5,744 nucleotides of DNA, taken from assembly GCA_003154055.1 (NCBI GenBank), contig PMCH01000276.1:1-5744 (forward strand), written 5' to 3'. Within the stretch, counting starts at the first letter, position 1; every line of letters begins with the position of its first letter. The notes under the pieces are model-generated. The model did not search any database. It was not told where the DNA came from and was given only the letters and a program-made list of their open reading frames with translations. Both the position numbers and the translations under genes were made by a program. Below are positions 1-5,100 of the stretch, piece after piece. The DNA comes from Acidobacteriaceae bacterium (lineage in GTDB: Bacteria; Acidobacteriota; Terriglobia; Terriglobales; Acidobacteriaceae).

Positions 1-483
1 TTCCATTTCGACTCTCCCGCCGACCAATACGTGGCCGACGCCGCCGTGCTCTGCTGCTTCGATTACCGCATCAGCACAGCCGTGCGGAAGTTCCTAAGGA
101 AGCAGGCGATCGAGCGTGTCGACATGATCGTCGTTGCTGGCGGCGCCAAGACACTCGCCTCCCCGCGCAACGACTTCGAGCAGGACTTTATCCTTGAACA
201 GGTCCGCATGTCGATTCGCCTGCACCAGACCAAACGCGTGCTGGTGATGAGCCATTCCGACTGCGCCACCTACGGCGGCCTCGCCCACTTCAAGGGAGAC
301 CGGGCCGCCGAGGCCGAGCACCATCGCGCGGAGCTGCTCCGCGCCGGCGAGTTGCTGACCACCAACTTTCCTGGCATTTCTGTCGAGCCGTATTTCGTGA
401 AGTTCGATGGCATCTGGCAAGTAAAAGACGCGGACCACCTGAAGTCGGCATCGCAAATGGGATCGGCTCGCGTCATCGCGTAA
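1..483 (+). CDS. Beta-carbonic-anhydrase-like zinc protein, 5' partial
   Basis: The reading frame is open from base 1 to the TAA at 481-483, so the start lies outside the window. The GTG at 31 is in frame but probably internal, because it sits only a few residues before the first metal-binding strand. Counting from that GTG, the protein shows the two hallmark motifs of beta-class carbonic anhydrases: C-x-D-x-R (C9, D11, R13 in CCFDYR) and H-x-x-C (H75, C78 in HSDCATYGG). In the family Cys, His and Cys bind zinc and the Asp-Arg pair gates the active site; the reaction is reversible hydration of CO2 to bicarbonate in the cytoplasm. The visible part is about 160 residues, compact compared with typical 200-residue enzymes. 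Many such short relatives are annotated only as carbonic-anhydrase-like, so the fold is confident but CO2 activity is inferred. It converges on the next gene with a 9-bp gap. Confidence 0.82.
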   Translation, partial: FHFDSPADQYVADAAVLCCFDYRISTAVRKFLRKQAIERVDMIVVAGGAKTLASPRNDFEQDFILEQVRMSIRLHQTKRVLVMSHSDCATYGGLAHFKGDRAAEAEHHRAELLRAGELLTTNFPGISVEPYFVKFDGIWQVKDADHLKSASQMGSARVIA

Positions 484-492
484 CTTGCCGAG

Positions 493-1322
493 CTATTGCG
501 GATGCACGGTGCGGTAGGTCGCCAGGCACTTGCGCGCAGTTTCAATCTCCGAAACCCGGCTCCCCTCCTGCTCGATGAGGTAGTACTCCAGCCCGCCAAC
601 TGATTCGGCCGCTTCGAAAATCTTCTTCCAGTCGGCGACGCCTTCTCCGAACAATACTTGGGAGCCCTTGGCGGGATCCGGCGACCAGTCTTTGCAGTGG
701 ATCGACCGGATCCGGCGTGGATTCGCGCGAATCCACGCCACCGGGTCCGACCCCGCTTCCAGACACGTGCCTACATCAAGCTGCAGCATCACTGAGGCCT
801 TTGTGTTCTTCGCGATTATCTCGATGGGACGCTGGGTGTGAATTCCGCCTGATGGTTGTGATATCCCGCCTTCAGTCCGGCAGGTTCGAGCGAAGCGGCG
901 GTTGAATTCAGGAGATCCGCGACAGATCTCCAACCGTCCAGATTGTCCTTCTCATCCGCGTTGGCCAACACCACATACTTGCTTCCGAGAATCAGATTTC
1001 TATCGTGGACGCGCGCGATATTTTCGGGACTCAAATACCTACTCTCGTTGTGGGTGGAAAAACAGCGAATCCCGAGATCATCCAACAGCTTCCTCATCTG
1101 CCTGGTTTGAGTCTCAGTCCAATCGAAGTACGGAGCAAAGAACTCCAGGCCCTGATATCCCATTTGCGCCACCGCCCGCACCGCGGCCTCGGGATCTTTC
1201 TTCAATTCCTCGCGGAGGGAATACATTTCGAGTCCCACTGGAATGGATGTGTAGGCCCGCGTCGAAAGCGCCCCGGGAAGGGTGGCGGACAAAGCAAGAA
1301 AGTGACGACGCGTTAAAGGCAT
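493..1322 (-). pseudogene. Tat-exported sugar isomerase/epimerase-like TIM barrel, split by a frameshift
   Basis: Two overlapping minus-strand frames together encode one protein of the xylose-isomerase-like TIM-barrel superfamily (sugar phosphate isomerase/epimerase type). The first frame (1322 to 816) starts with a twin-arginine signal (RRHFLALSA, residues 5-13), then VGLEMYSLREEL, GYQGLEFFAPY and GYHNHQAEFTP, and stops after 168 residues. The second frame (used from about 834 to 493) continues with RPIEIIAKNT, LQLDVGTCLEAG, SIHCKDW, FGEGVADWKKIF and YYLIEQEG. Joined by a -1 shift near 834-848 they give about 276 residues, a normal family length. Candidate metal ligands in the second part are the Asp of QLDVG (183), the His of IHCKD (209) and the Glu of LIEQE (251). 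The role would be binding or isomerising a sugar outside the cytoplasm; the substrate cannot be told. It may be a real pseudogene or an assembly/sequencing error, since all motifs are intact. It lies 44 bp downstream of rmuC on the same strand. Confidence 0.85.
714..739. repeat. Perfect 26-bp palindrome inside the TIM-barrel coding region
   Basis: Bases 714-739 form a perfect inverted repeat with no spacer: arm GGCGTGGATTCGC (714-726) followed by its exact reverse complement (727-739). On the minus strand it encodes most of the AWIRANPRR stretch of the TIM-barrel protein. It abuts a second, 10-bp palindrome, CCGGATCCGG at 706-715. Such symmetry could form a cruciform or an RNA hairpin, or it could be a by-product of codon choice in a conserved protein segment; no function is assigned. 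Confidence 0.8.
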
Positions 1323-1328
1323 GCGGAA

Positions 1329-1332
1329 TCCT
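1329..1332 (-). promoter_or_regulatory. Ribosome binding site of the TIM-barrel gene
   Basis: The minus strand reads AGGA followed by six bases (TTCCGC) and then the ATG at 1322. This spacing suits a Shine-Dalgarno element and supports the start that gives the complete twin-arginine signal. It also means the gene can be translated independently of rmuC upstream. Confidence 0.55.
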
Positions 1333-1366
1333 ACCCGAGCGCTCGAATCAGAGATGACAAAAATCG

Positions 1367-2698
1367 CTACGCGCTCGCCTTATCCAACAATGGCAGCGGC
1401 TTCTCTTCACTTGGCGTGGTGTCTAGCTCCAACTGCTCCTGCCCGCTGAGCACCGACACCTTCCCACGATAAGTCTTCAGGTGCCGCTGCGCAGTCTCGA
1501 AGGCTTCCTGCGCTTTGTTCAGGTTCTTGCCGACGTTCTCGAACTGGTTCTGGAAGAAGTCGAACGATTTCTGCGCCTTCGCCAGTTCCAGGCGGCTCTT
1601 TTCGAAGCGGCTGGCCACCTCATACCACTTGTGGACCAGCGAAATTGTATGCAGCGTCATCAGCAGCGTGTTGGGCGAGACGGGAAAGACGTGCTGCTGG
1701 TTCATCCAGTCGCCCAGTTCGCGGTTGCGAATCACTTCCATGTAGAGCGTCTCACTCGGCAGGTACATCAGCGCGATGTCGGTGGTGCCGTTTTCCGGCT
1801 GGATGTATTGCTGAATGCGCTTGGCTTCGGCCTTCATCACGCGCACCAGTGCGATACGCGCCTCGGCGATTTCGGCTTGGTCATTGCTTTCGAACAGCGC
1901 GATCACCTGCTCGCGCGGAAACTTGGCATCGATCGGCAGTTTGCGATCGGGGAAATAAATGACGGCGTCGGCGCGCCCGCTACCTTCTCCCGGCTGCGTT
2001 TGCAGCGCGAACATGTGGGCGGGCAGGAAGTCGGCCAGCAACCGCTCCAGGCTGGCTTCGCCAAACTGTCCGCGCAGGTGCGGCAACTTCAGCAGATTGT
2101 TCAGATCGTTGATGGAGTGCCCGAGCGCCCCCACTTCCCTGAGTTGTTCTTCCGCAGCCTTGAGGTGCTGTTGTACTTTCTCGAACTGCGCGAAACCTTC
2201 CTTGATGTTCTGGTCCAGTTTGAGCTGCACCTGATCGGTGATGGCCATGAGCTTCGCGTCCACCCGATCGCGGATTGAGTCCAGGCTCTGGGCGGTCTGC
2301 TGATTCAAACTTTGAAAATCGGCCTTAAGTTGCTGGGTGGTGAGCAGCAGAGAGCCGGTCAACTCGCTCCGGCCGTCCGCCAGGCTACGGTTCTGCTCTT
2401 CCCTGCCCGAAGCGAGTTGCTGCTCCATGGAGCCGCGAATCTCTGAAAACCCTTGCTGGATGCGGTCTGTGACTTGCTGCCGCAGGTCCCCTTTAGTCTG
2501 CTCCAGGCGACTGGCCATATCGACAGTAGCGGCACTGAACTTCTGGGTAAGGGATTGGTCGAGGTTTGCCACCAGTCCCGCAACTTCCGCCTTTACATCC
2601 ACTTGCGCGGAGGCCGAAAAACGGCGCAGCAACACCACTGAAAACCCAAGCAGGACCAGGGTTCCGGCGAGTACGGCGGCGAGAAGTAATGTCTCCAT
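1367..2698 (-). CDS. rmuC: RmuC family protein (predicted nuclease-fold, DNA recombination/inversion limiting)
   Basis: The product has 443 residues, the usual size for RmuC. It begins with one membrane segment (about residues 3-24, TLLLAAVLAGTLVLLGFSVVLL) followed by RRF, so the body should face the cytoplasm. Residues about 35-195 are rich in Gln, Glu, Leu and Lys and read as a long coiled coil. The RmuC domain follows: LRGQFGEASLERLL (208-221), RADAVIYFPD (242-251), PIDAKFP (255-261) and the C-terminal LHTISLVHKWYE (349-360). The Asp244 plus Asp257-x-Lys259 arrangement matches the PD-(D/E)xK nuclease-like core proposed for this family. E. coli RmuC limits inversion at short inverted repeats; its biochemical activity is not settled. 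The start ATG at 2698 gives a complete membrane anchor, though no strong ribosome binding site is visible. The gene is divergent from the CAP gene (92 bp apart) and is followed 44 bp downstream by the TIM-barrel gene. Confidence 0.95.
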   Translation of the reverse strand: METLLLAAVLAGTLVLLGFSVVLLRRFSASAQVDVKAEVAGLVANLDQSLTQKFSAATVDMASRLEQTKGDLRQQVTDRIQQGFSEIRGSMEQQLASGREEQNRSLADGRSELTGSLLLTTQQLKADFQSLNQQTAQSLDSIRDRVDAKLMAITDQVQLKLDQNIKEGFAQFEKVQQHLKAAEEQLREVGALGHSINDLNNLLKLPHLRGQFGEASLERLLADFLPAHMFALQTQPGEGSGRADAVIYFPDRKLPIDAKFPREQVIALFESNDQAEIAEARIALVRVMKAEAKRIQQYIQPENGTTDIALMYLPSETLYMEVIRNRELGDWMNQQHVFPVSPNTLLMTLHTISLVHKWYEVASRFEKSRLELAKAQKSFDFFQNQFENVGKNLNKAQEAFETAQRHLKTYRGKVSVLSGQEQLELDTTPSEEKPLPLLDKASA

Positions 2699-2790
2699 CG
2701 TAATTAGCTGAGTTGAATTCTAGAGGCTAGGTTCGGAGATGGAAAGCAGAACTTTGCCGTTCTGGCGCGACCAACACCGGAAACGACGAA
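2699..2790. promoter_or_regulatory. Divergent intergenic region between rmuC and the CAP-protein gene
   Basis: These 92 bp separate two outward-facing start codons, so they should hold promoters for both genes. I cannot point to convincing -35/-10 boxes. The CAP frame is closed upstream by a TAG at 2728-2730 and contains no ATG, GTG or TTG between there and 2791, which fixes the CAP start. A weak GGAA at 2779-2782, eight bases before the ATG, may serve as its ribosome binding site. Confidence 0.5.
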
Positions 2791-3666
2791 ATGCACTGGG
2801 CCCTGATTCTCTCATTCGCGATGCTGGCTGGAGATCCGGCGCAGCCCGCCAAAAAGCCGGCTCTGAAATCGGCAGCAGTTCACAGTACGCAGCCCACCCC
2901 CCAACTGCTGAAGACAGCCCTCCCGCAAAATTCAGAAGACCCGGCGGCGGAGAACCAGATTCTGGAGCTGGCGAATCAGAGCCGGCAGCAAGCCGGCCTT
3001 TCGCCCCTGCGCATGGACGAAAGCCTGAGCGCGGCGGCCCGCGAGCATGCCCAACTCATGGTCGAAAGCGAGCAACTGGCCCATCAATTTGCCGGCGAGC
3101 CCGCTCTGCTCCAGCGAATCGCGCAGACCAGCACGCTACGCCTGGATCGCGCGGGCGAGAACGTAGCCTACAACTCGTCGGCCGAGCGGGCGCAAAATGC
3201 TCTCATGCTTTCGCCCCCGCACCGCCAGAACTTGCTCGACCCGGGCTTTAATATTGCCGGTATCGCCGCATTGTGGAGTAACGGACGCCTGTACGTCGTG
3301 CAAGACTTCGGCCGCGAGGTGCCCACCTATTCCTCGCAGCAGACGGGCGAGTTGGTGGGTCAGGCGATCAACAGCGTCCGCCAGCGGTCGGGCCTTCCGC
3401 AACTCGCACAGATCGCCCCTCAGAACCTGGACAGCACGGTTTGCGAACTGGCGCGGGAAGGTCGTGTGACGGCGCGAGCCCTCGGCGGATCGGCAGGCAG
3501 CCGCGGAGTGGTCACGTACTCGCAGAGCCGTCCCGAGATACTCCCGCAAGGCGCATTGCGACTGCTGGAGGACCGCGAGGCGAGCCAGTTTGCGGTGGGA
3601 ACCTGCTATGCCCGCAACGCTACGAACCCCGGGGGGATGTACTGGGTGGCAATTCTTCTCTACTAA
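2791..3666 (+). CDS. Secreted CAP/SCP domain protein (YkwD-like), with a degenerate second CAP-like half
   Basis: The 291-residue product starts with a short hydrophobic segment (HWALILSFAMLAG, 2-14), probably a signal peptide, and a Pro/Ala/Lys-rich linker to about residue 53. A CAP domain spans about 55-180: ILELANQSRQQAGLSPLRMD (57-76), H86, the LAHQF histidine (H98), GENVAYN (122-128), SPPHRQNLL (141-149, H144) and LYVVQDFG (167-174). These are the usual CAP signature positions, including the His/Glu cavity residues H98, E123 and H144. The remaining 110 residues restart with VGQAINSVRQRSGLPQLAQI and end with FAVGTCYARN...MYWVAILLY, echoing the start and end of a CAP domain but without its histidines; C218 and C272, the only cysteines, could form a disulfide. 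CAP proteins in bacteria are extracellular and mostly of unknown activity. The start is the only start codon after the upstream stop at 2728. It converges with the next gene. Confidence 0.9.
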   Translation: MHWALILSFAMLAGDPAQPAKKPALKSAAVHSTQPTPQLLKTALPQNSEDPAAENQILELANQSRQQAGLSPLRMDESLSAAAREHAQLMVESEQLAHQFAGEPALLQRIAQTSTLRLDRAGENVAYNSSAERAQNALMLSPPHRQNLLDPGFNIAGIAALWSNGRLYVVQDFGREVPTYSSQQTGELVGQAINSVRQRSGLPQLAQIAPQNLDSTVCELAREGRVTARALGGSAGSRGVVTYSQSRPEILPQGALRLLEDREASQFAVGTCYARNATNPGGMYWVAILLY

Positions 3667-3679
3667 TCTGGTTTACCAG

Positions 3680-3937
3680 TCAGGCGGGAATCCGCTCCTG
3701 GTCGCAGTGTGTGCGCGGGCCTGAAATGGGAGCGCGGGATTTTTCCAGGTTCGACTTGATGTACTCTTCGCCGGCCAGCATCATGTGCTTCCACATGTCG
3801 TAGGCGCGGCCTTCCTGATTCAGAAAAGCGACGGCCTCTTCCGGGCTGAGCGACCGCCCCATCTCCCGGGCGAACTGGGTCAGATGAGCCAACGTGATTT
3901 CCGCAACTACCCGTTCCCGCTTCTTCATCTCTGTCAT
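3680..3937 (-). CDS. Small uncharacterised protein (85 residues)
   Basis: I do not recognise a named family. The frame encodes a highly charged, mostly helical soluble protein: KKRERVVAEITLAHLTQFAREMG (5-27), SLSPEEAVAFLNQEGRAYDMWKHMM (29-53), AGEEYIKSNLEKS (55-67), then an unstructured tail with one Cys (78). There is no signal peptide or membrane segment. The regular amphipathic helix pattern, the start codon beside a well-formed divergent intergenic region, and the snug 13-bp convergent gap to the CAP gene argue that it is real; the overlapping 116-residue frame at 3663-4013 has a low-complexity Arg/Gly composition and looks like its shadow. The start may be the ATG at 3937 or the one three codons later at 3928; a GGGAA lies six bases before the first. 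The SLSPEEAVAFLNQEGRAYDMW segment resembles small helix-turn-helix-free regulatory or adaptor proteins only in a general sense, so no function is offered. Confidence 0.65.
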   Translation of the reverse strand: MTEMKKRERVVAEITLAHLTQFAREMGRSLSPEEAVAFLNQEGRAYDMWKHMMLAGEEYIKSNLEKSRAPISGPRTHCDQERIPA

Positions 3938-3964
3938 TGGTTTCCCGATTCCCCACGAATCTGG

Positions 3965-3998
3965 GTACTAGTAGTACGGCTCCGCCCGCGGTGCGGGC
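3965..3998. repeat. Two adjacent inverted repeats (GTACTA-G-TAGTAC and GCCCGC-GGT-GCGGGC)
   Basis: Bases 3965-3977 form perfect 6-bp arms around one G, and bases 3984-3998 form perfect 6-bp GC-only arms around GGT. The first has the symmetry of a dimeric-repressor operator; the second would fold as a tight RNA or DNA hairpin. Neither is followed by a T run, so they do not look like intrinsic terminators. Confidence 0.6.
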
Positions 3999-4020
3999 TG
4001 TGTCCAATATCACGGGAGAT

Positions 4021-4036
4021 TGTGATTCAGGTCACT
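4021..4036. promoter_or_regulatory. Candidate CRP/FNR-family operator
   Basis: The sequence TGTGA-TTCAGG-TCACT matches the TGTGA-N6-TCACA consensus of cAMP-receptor-protein-type sites with one mismatch at the last base. It lies 128 bp before the DUF72 start and 83 bp before the small gene's start, in a divergent intergenic region where an activator could serve either gene. No regulator gene is visible in the window, so the binding protein is inferred. Confidence 0.45.
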
Positions 4037-4097
4037 GGGGTACGGGACTTGCGTCCTTCTTTCCCGCGGTTTTGCGACGAGCCCTGCGGAATCCAAA

Positions 4098-4117
4098 CGC
4101 GGACAGGAGTGTCCGCG
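4098..4117. repeat. 8-bp-stem hairpin, possible REP-like element
   Basis: CGCGGACA (4098-4105) and TGTCCGCG (4110-4117) are perfect arms around the loop GGAG. The stem is GC-rich and compact, typical of extragenic palindromic repeats scattered in high-GC genomes, or of a leader hairpin for the DUF72 transcript, whose start codon is 47 bp downstream. It lacks a following T run, so a terminator is unlikely. Confidence 0.65.
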
Positions 4118-4164
4118 CCACAGGATGGGTCTGTGCTAACCTGCGGAGATCTGGCCCGCCTGTT

Positions 4165-5100
4165 ATGGAAAATCCTTCGCAGATCCGCATTGGGACGGCT
4201 GGCTGGTCCTACAAAGACTGGGACGGCGTTCTTTACCCGCCGGAAGTGTCGCGGAAGAAAATTCATCCAGTCGAGTTCCTGGCGCGATTTTTCGACGTCA
4301 TTGAGATCAACACCTCGTTTTATGGACACATCCGGCCGGAACTGGGCCGCCTGTGGTGCCGCAAGGCCGCGGCGGTCAATCCGAATTTTGTTTTCACCGC
4401 GAAGTTGCACCGCTCGTTCACGCATTCACCGCTCGCCGTGATGGAGCCCACTTCGGCAGCCAGCATCCGGCAGAACGATGAGGATGAGAAACTGGCACGC
4501 GAAGGGCTGGAATCGCTCGCCTCGGAAGGCAAGCTGGGCGCGTTGCTGATCCAGTTCCCGGTTTCGTTCAAGAACACCAGCCTGAACCGCGAGTACCTGG
4601 AGCAACTGCTGCGGCAGTTTATCGAATATCCGCGGGTGGTCGAGGTACGACACGAGAGCTGGGACAATCCGGAAACGATTGCCGAATTCATGCGCCAGAA
4701 CGTCGGCTTCTGCAACATCGATCAGCCTCTGCTGGGGCGCTCGCTGGCTCCGACGGAACATGTCACCTCGGGTGTTGGATACGTGCGACTGCATGGCCGC
4801 AACTACGATCAGTGGTTCGACAGCGACAACCGCGATGACCGCTACAACTATCTTTACAAGCCCGCTGAACTGGAAAAATGGAAAGCGAAAATCGAAATCA
4901 TCGCTCACAAGGCCAAAACTACTTACGTGATCGCCAATAATCATTTCCAGGCAAAAGCGGCGGTGAACGCGCTGGAACTGAAGCACCTGCTGAGCGGGAA
5001 AAAGGTGGCGGCGCCGGAGACACTGGTCCGGCAATATCCGGAGCTGAGAAAGATTTCGGAGATCGAAGACTCGGCGGGAAACTACTCGCTGCTGGCGTGA
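4165..5100 (+). CDS. DUF72 family protein (YecE-like TIM barrel)
   Basis: The 311-residue product carries the DUF72 landmarks in order: IRIGTAGWSYKDWDGVLYP (7-25), FFDVIEINTSFYG (42-54), FVFTAKLHRSFTH (75-87), LGALLIQFPVSF (124-135), VVEVRHESW (158-166), FCNIDQPLL (182-190), YVRLHGRNYDQWF (206-218), RYNYLYKPAELEKW (226-239) and YVIANNHFQAKAAVNALEL (254-272). DUF72 proteins form TIM-barrel-like folds; their biochemical role is unknown. The frame stays open back to 3937, but the family similarity begins just after the ATG at 4165, and the upstream part is translated repeat-rich intergenic DNA, so 4165 is chosen. A GGAG at 4145-4148 is the nearest ribosome-binding-like motif, although its 16-base spacing is long. 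No signal peptide is present, so it should be cytoplasmic. Its last 19 bases overlap the end of the convergent ASPIC/UnbV gene. Confidence 0.92.
   Translation: MENPSQIRIGTAGWSYKDWDGVLYPPEVSRKKIHPVEFLARFFDVIEINTSFYGHIRPELGRLWCRKAAAVNPNFVFTAKLHRSFTHSPLAVMEPTSAASIRQNDEDEKLAREGLESLASEGKLGALLIQFPVSFKNTSLNREYLEQLLRQFIEYPRVVEVRHESWDNPETIAEFMRQNVGFCNIDQPLLGRSLAPTEHVTSGVGYVRLHGRNYDQWFDSDNRDDRYNYLYKPAELEKWKAKIEIIAHKAKTTYVIANNHFQAKAAVNALELKHLLSGKKVAAPETLVRQYPELRKISEIEDSAGNYSLLA

Larger units (their letters stand above)
3938..4164. promoter_or_regulatory. Divergent, inverted-repeat-rich intergenic region
   Basis: These 227 bp separate the start codons of the small protein (leftward) and the DUF72 gene (rightward). 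Visible inverted repeats, in order: GATTC/GAATC with a 5-bp spacer (3947-3961); GTACTA-G-TAGTAC (3965-3977); GCCCGC-GGT-GCGGGC (3984-3998); ATCAC/GTGAT with an 8-bp spacer (4009-4026); a CRP-like pair (4021-4036); and a strong 8-bp-stem hairpin (4098-4117). The first three would lie in the leader of the small gene if its promoter is further right. No convincing -35/-10 pair can be picked. Confidence 0.6.

Noticed and set aside
816..850. Programmed -1 ribosomal frameshift in the TIM-barrel gene
   Set aside because: No X-XXY-YYZ heptamer is seen near the junction, and the rejoined protein would appear to lack a few residues, which points to a small deletion or sequence error instead.
1481..2278. 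Long plus-strand open frame of 265 codons opposite rmuC
   Set aside because: It is the antisense of a clear RmuC coding region, with leucine/phenylalanine-rich composition typical of a shadow frame, and has no recognisable domain.
3668..3679. CTGGT-TT-ACCAG inverted repeat as a bidirectional terminator between the CAP gene and the small gene
   Set aside because: The stem is only five pairs with a two-base loop, and no T run follows on either strand.
3663..4013. 116-codon minus-strand frame overlapping the small protein
   Set aside because: It is Gly/Arg-rich with no coherent secondary structure, runs through the repeat-rich intergenic DNA and extends into the end of the CAP gene; the 85-residue frame is more protein-like.
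3937..4164. N-terminal extension of the DUF72 frame
   Set aside because: The frame is open but translates the inverted-repeat intergenic region, and family similarity starts right after the ATG at 4165.
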